Below are positions 41,600 to 43,195 of a stretch of 43,195 bases of DNA, one piece after another (the stretch's first letter is position 1; each line of letters opens with the position of its first letter). Below the pieces are notes generated by a model. It ran no database searches and had not been told where the DNA came from. It worked only from the letters and a program-made list of their open reading frames with translations. The translations under genes were made by a program, and so were the position numbers. This DNA comes from Micromonospora sp. 15K316 (lineage in GTDB: Bacteria; Actinomycetota; Actinomycetes; Mycobacteriales; Micromonosporaceae): contig NZ_SMKG01000027.1 of assembly GCF_004348525.1 (NCBI RefSeq), positions 1-43,195 on the forward strand. Reading direction: 5' to 3'.

Positions 41600-42757
41600 C
41601 TATGCGGCAGCGTTGCGCCGACCTCGCCACGCATCCGTACGGGTCACGCCGAACAGGATGCCGGCGTTGATGATCACGACGAAGACCGGGGCGAGCAGCT
41701 TCAGCGCCGGCAGCACCGCGATCATCAGCGCCAGCCAGCCGATCCGCGATCGGGAGAGCCGGCCGAGGAGCTCGTACTCGAAGATCACCCGTCCGAGCAG
41801 GAAGAGGAACGAGCCGCCGACCACGAGCGCCACCAGACCGCCGTGCGTGCTGGCGAACGGCTCGGCGAGCGCGAGGTCCACCCCGGCGGTCGTCGCGATC
41901 ACCCCGGCCACCAGAACGACGTAGACGTACGGCGCGAGGCGTACCGCGCGGCGCGGATGCCGGCGCACCGATTTCTCGACGAGGAGTTCGGCCCGGAACA
42001 CGTAGATCTGCCACAGCAGAAACGCTGCGGCGATAGCCGCCAGGAAAATGACGACCCGCGCGGTGGTGAAGCCGAGAATACTAAGGTTCAGCGTGGAGGC
42101 CAGCACCAGGTCGCCGATCACCAGAATGGCGATCTGCTGGTAACGCTCGCCGAAATGCGGGCTCAACCGGTCGTACTGTTCGAGTGGTACCCGGCCCAGT
42201 CCGGGCGCCGGAAAGCGCAGTGCGGCGACCACGTATTCGACCACGAGGGCGGCGGCCCACAACGCTCGACGCAATTCCGGATCCGTGAGTCCGCCGGCCA
42301 GCCAGAGCAGCCCGGAGAAGGCGAACCAGAACAGGAACAGCTTCACCCGGAGCTGCGCGAAGTGCCCGCGCAACGCCCGCACCAGGATGAGCCCACGGGC
42401 CAGGTGGATGCCGACGTACGCGCCGGCGAAGAGGAGACCGTGCTCGGCGAAGGCGCTCGGAATGGCGGCCGCCATAAGGCCCACCCCGAGCATGCCGGTG
42501 GCGATCACCCGCTGGATGACTCGTTCGCGGGGATCGAAGAAGTCGGTCGCAATCGCGATGATCGACCACGTCCACCAGGCGGCGAGCAGCAGGATCACGG
42601 TATTCGCCAGCCCACGCCAGGATAGGTCACGGGCCAACTGCGTCGACAACTGCGCGAACGCGGCGATGTAGAACACGTCGAGGAGCAGTTCCAGGAGCGT
42701 CGACCGATTAGACGAGCGGGGATCCCGGATCAACTCCGACGGTCTCGCCCCGGTCAT
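41600..42757 (-). CDS. Low temperature requirement A (LtrA)-family membrane protein
   Basis: 385 residues, about ten to eleven membrane helices. The LtrA pattern is clear: TLLELLLDVFYIAAFAQLS at the start, LLLAAWWTWSIIAIATDFFDP, FERYQQ-type HFGERYQQIAILVIGD in the middle, and a C-terminal run of hydrophobic helices. The family was named from a Listeria cold-growth mutant; the molecular function is unknown. The ribosome site before ATG 42757 is weak, so the start is tentative. The downstream IS end lies 90 bp upstream of the gene. Confidence 0.88.
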   Translation of the reverse strand: MTGARPSELIRDPRSSNRSTLLELLLDVFYIAAFAQLSTQLARDLSWRGLANTVILLLAAWWTWSIIAIATDFFDPRERVIQRVIATGMLGVGLMAAAIPSAFAEHGLLFAGAYVGIHLARGLILVRALRGHFAQLRVKLFLFWFAFSGLLWLAGGLTDPELRRALWAAALVVEYVVAALRFPAPGLGRVPLEQYDRLSPHFGERYQQIAILVIGDLVLASTLNLSILGFTTARVVIFLAAIAAAFLLWQIYVFRAELLVEKSVRRHPRRAVRLAPYVYVVLVAGVIATTAGVDLALAEPFASTHGGLVALVVGGSFLFLLGRVIFEYELLGRLSRSRIGWLALMIAVLPALKLLAPVFVVIINAGILFGVTRTDAWRGRRNAAA

Positions 42758-42844
42758 CGATCAGCCATTCCCGCCCTCGTCGCGGCCACTCCCGGCCGGG
42801 CCGCTCCGCATGGTCCGGCGGAGCGGCGGCGTTGCTCAGGCTAG

Positions 42845-43195
42845 GGCGTGTCCTGTCGATCATGGAAGCCAGATGATGGCGGCGATGAGGACGAGGCTGG
42901 CCTGGTAGAGGGATGCGCGTTTGGCGTAGCGGGTGGCCAGGTCCCGCCACTGTTTGAGCCGGTTGAAGCAGCGTTCCACGACGTTGCGTTTGCGGTAGAT
43001 CGCCTTGTCGAAGGCCGGTGGTCGTCCGCCGGTGCTGCCCTTGGCGGCGCGGCGGGCGACCTGGTCACAGCGTTCGGGGATGACGTGTTTGATTCCCCGG
43101 GAGCGCAGGGCTCGCCGGGTCGAGTCGTGGGCGTAGCCCTTGTCGGCGATCAGCACATCGGGCCGTTTGCGAGGCCGGCCGGGTCCCGGCTCGTT
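42845..43195 (-). mobile_element. 3' end of an IS5-family insertion sequence, cut by the window edge
   Basis: The element seems to end near 42845, where GGGCGTGTCC lies just inside a CTAG that could be the target-site duplication. The transposase stop is 15 bases further in. The other end is beyond the window, so the inverted repeat and target duplication cannot be verified. Confidence 0.6.
42860..43195 (-). CDS. IS5-family transposase, C-terminal part (open at window end)
   Basis: The visible 111 residues run to the right edge in an open frame. DVLIADKGYAHDSTRRALR holds the second Asp of the DDE triad, and NVVERCFNRLKQWRDLATRY holds the Glu. Both motifs are typical of IS5-family (DDE_Tnp_1 type) transposases. 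The final IAAIIWLP is also typical. Nothing in the visible part is broken; whether the copy is complete cannot be told. Confidence 0.9.
   Translation of the reverse strand, partial: NEPGPGRPRKRPDVLIADKGYAHDSTRRALRSRGIKHVIPERCDQVARRAAKGSTGGRPPAFDKAIYRKRNVVERCFNRLKQWRDLATRYAKRASLYQASLVLIAAIIWLP

Overview
The window is very GC-rich (about 72% by eye), with strong GC3 bias, GTG/TTG starts with good GGAGG sites, Tat and lipoprotein signals, a spore-associated SapA-like protein and many actinobacteria-specific families (DUF5872, DUF574-type methyltransferase, SigC-like ECF sigma, ArfA-like OmpA protein). This points to a filamentous, spore-forming actinomycete, most likely Micromonospora or a close relative. 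The assignment rests on family content and codon style only. There are no rRNA or tRNA genes and no CRISPR array that I can see.

Layout. (1) 1-8562: one giant gene, open at the left edge, for a protein of more than 2,840 residues. It has a degenerate OmpA-like segment, an Arg/Pro-rich linker, two OTU-like modules without the catalytic Cys, and about six copies of a Gly/Ser- and aromatic-rich beta module. (2) 8642-13462: an exported M36 metallopeptidase, then a divergent pair (membrane-anchored HhH protein plus BON/OmpA protein). (3) 13559-17843: a YtrA-type GntR regulator coupled to a membrane protein, a secreted glycerophosphodiester phosphodiesterase and a DUF5872 protein. (4) 17941-21557: ECF sigma and zinc-finger anti-sigma genes divergent from a two-headed CopC-type membrane protein, probably a copper or envelope-stress unit. 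(5) 21568-32054: a divergon made of a Dpp/Opp-type ABC transporter ending in cutC on one side and ROK regulator, MlrC-family hydrolase and ROK sugar kinase on the other. This looks like one uptake-and-breakdown pathway for a sugar-amide compound. (6) 32087-38956: single genes (SapA-like, acetoacetate decarboxylase-like, M28 peptidase, an SDR-like protein without its catalytic residues, DUF574 methyltransferase) and an operon of an alpha/beta hydrolase and a one-cysteine thioredoxin-fold protein. (7) 39362-42757: a Tat-exported M20 amidohydrolase behind a tandem glycine riboswitch, then an LtrA-family membrane protein. (8) 42845-end: the 3' end of an IS5-type insertion sequence.

Most gene ends carry perfect GC hairpins, several of them shared by convergent genes. 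The most notable observations are the tandem glycine riboswitch before a secreted M20 amidohydrolase, the repeat architecture and OTU-like pseudo-enzyme modules of the giant protein, the ABC/CutC/ROK/MlrC divergon, and the CopC fusion with a changed copper site and two HxHP modules.
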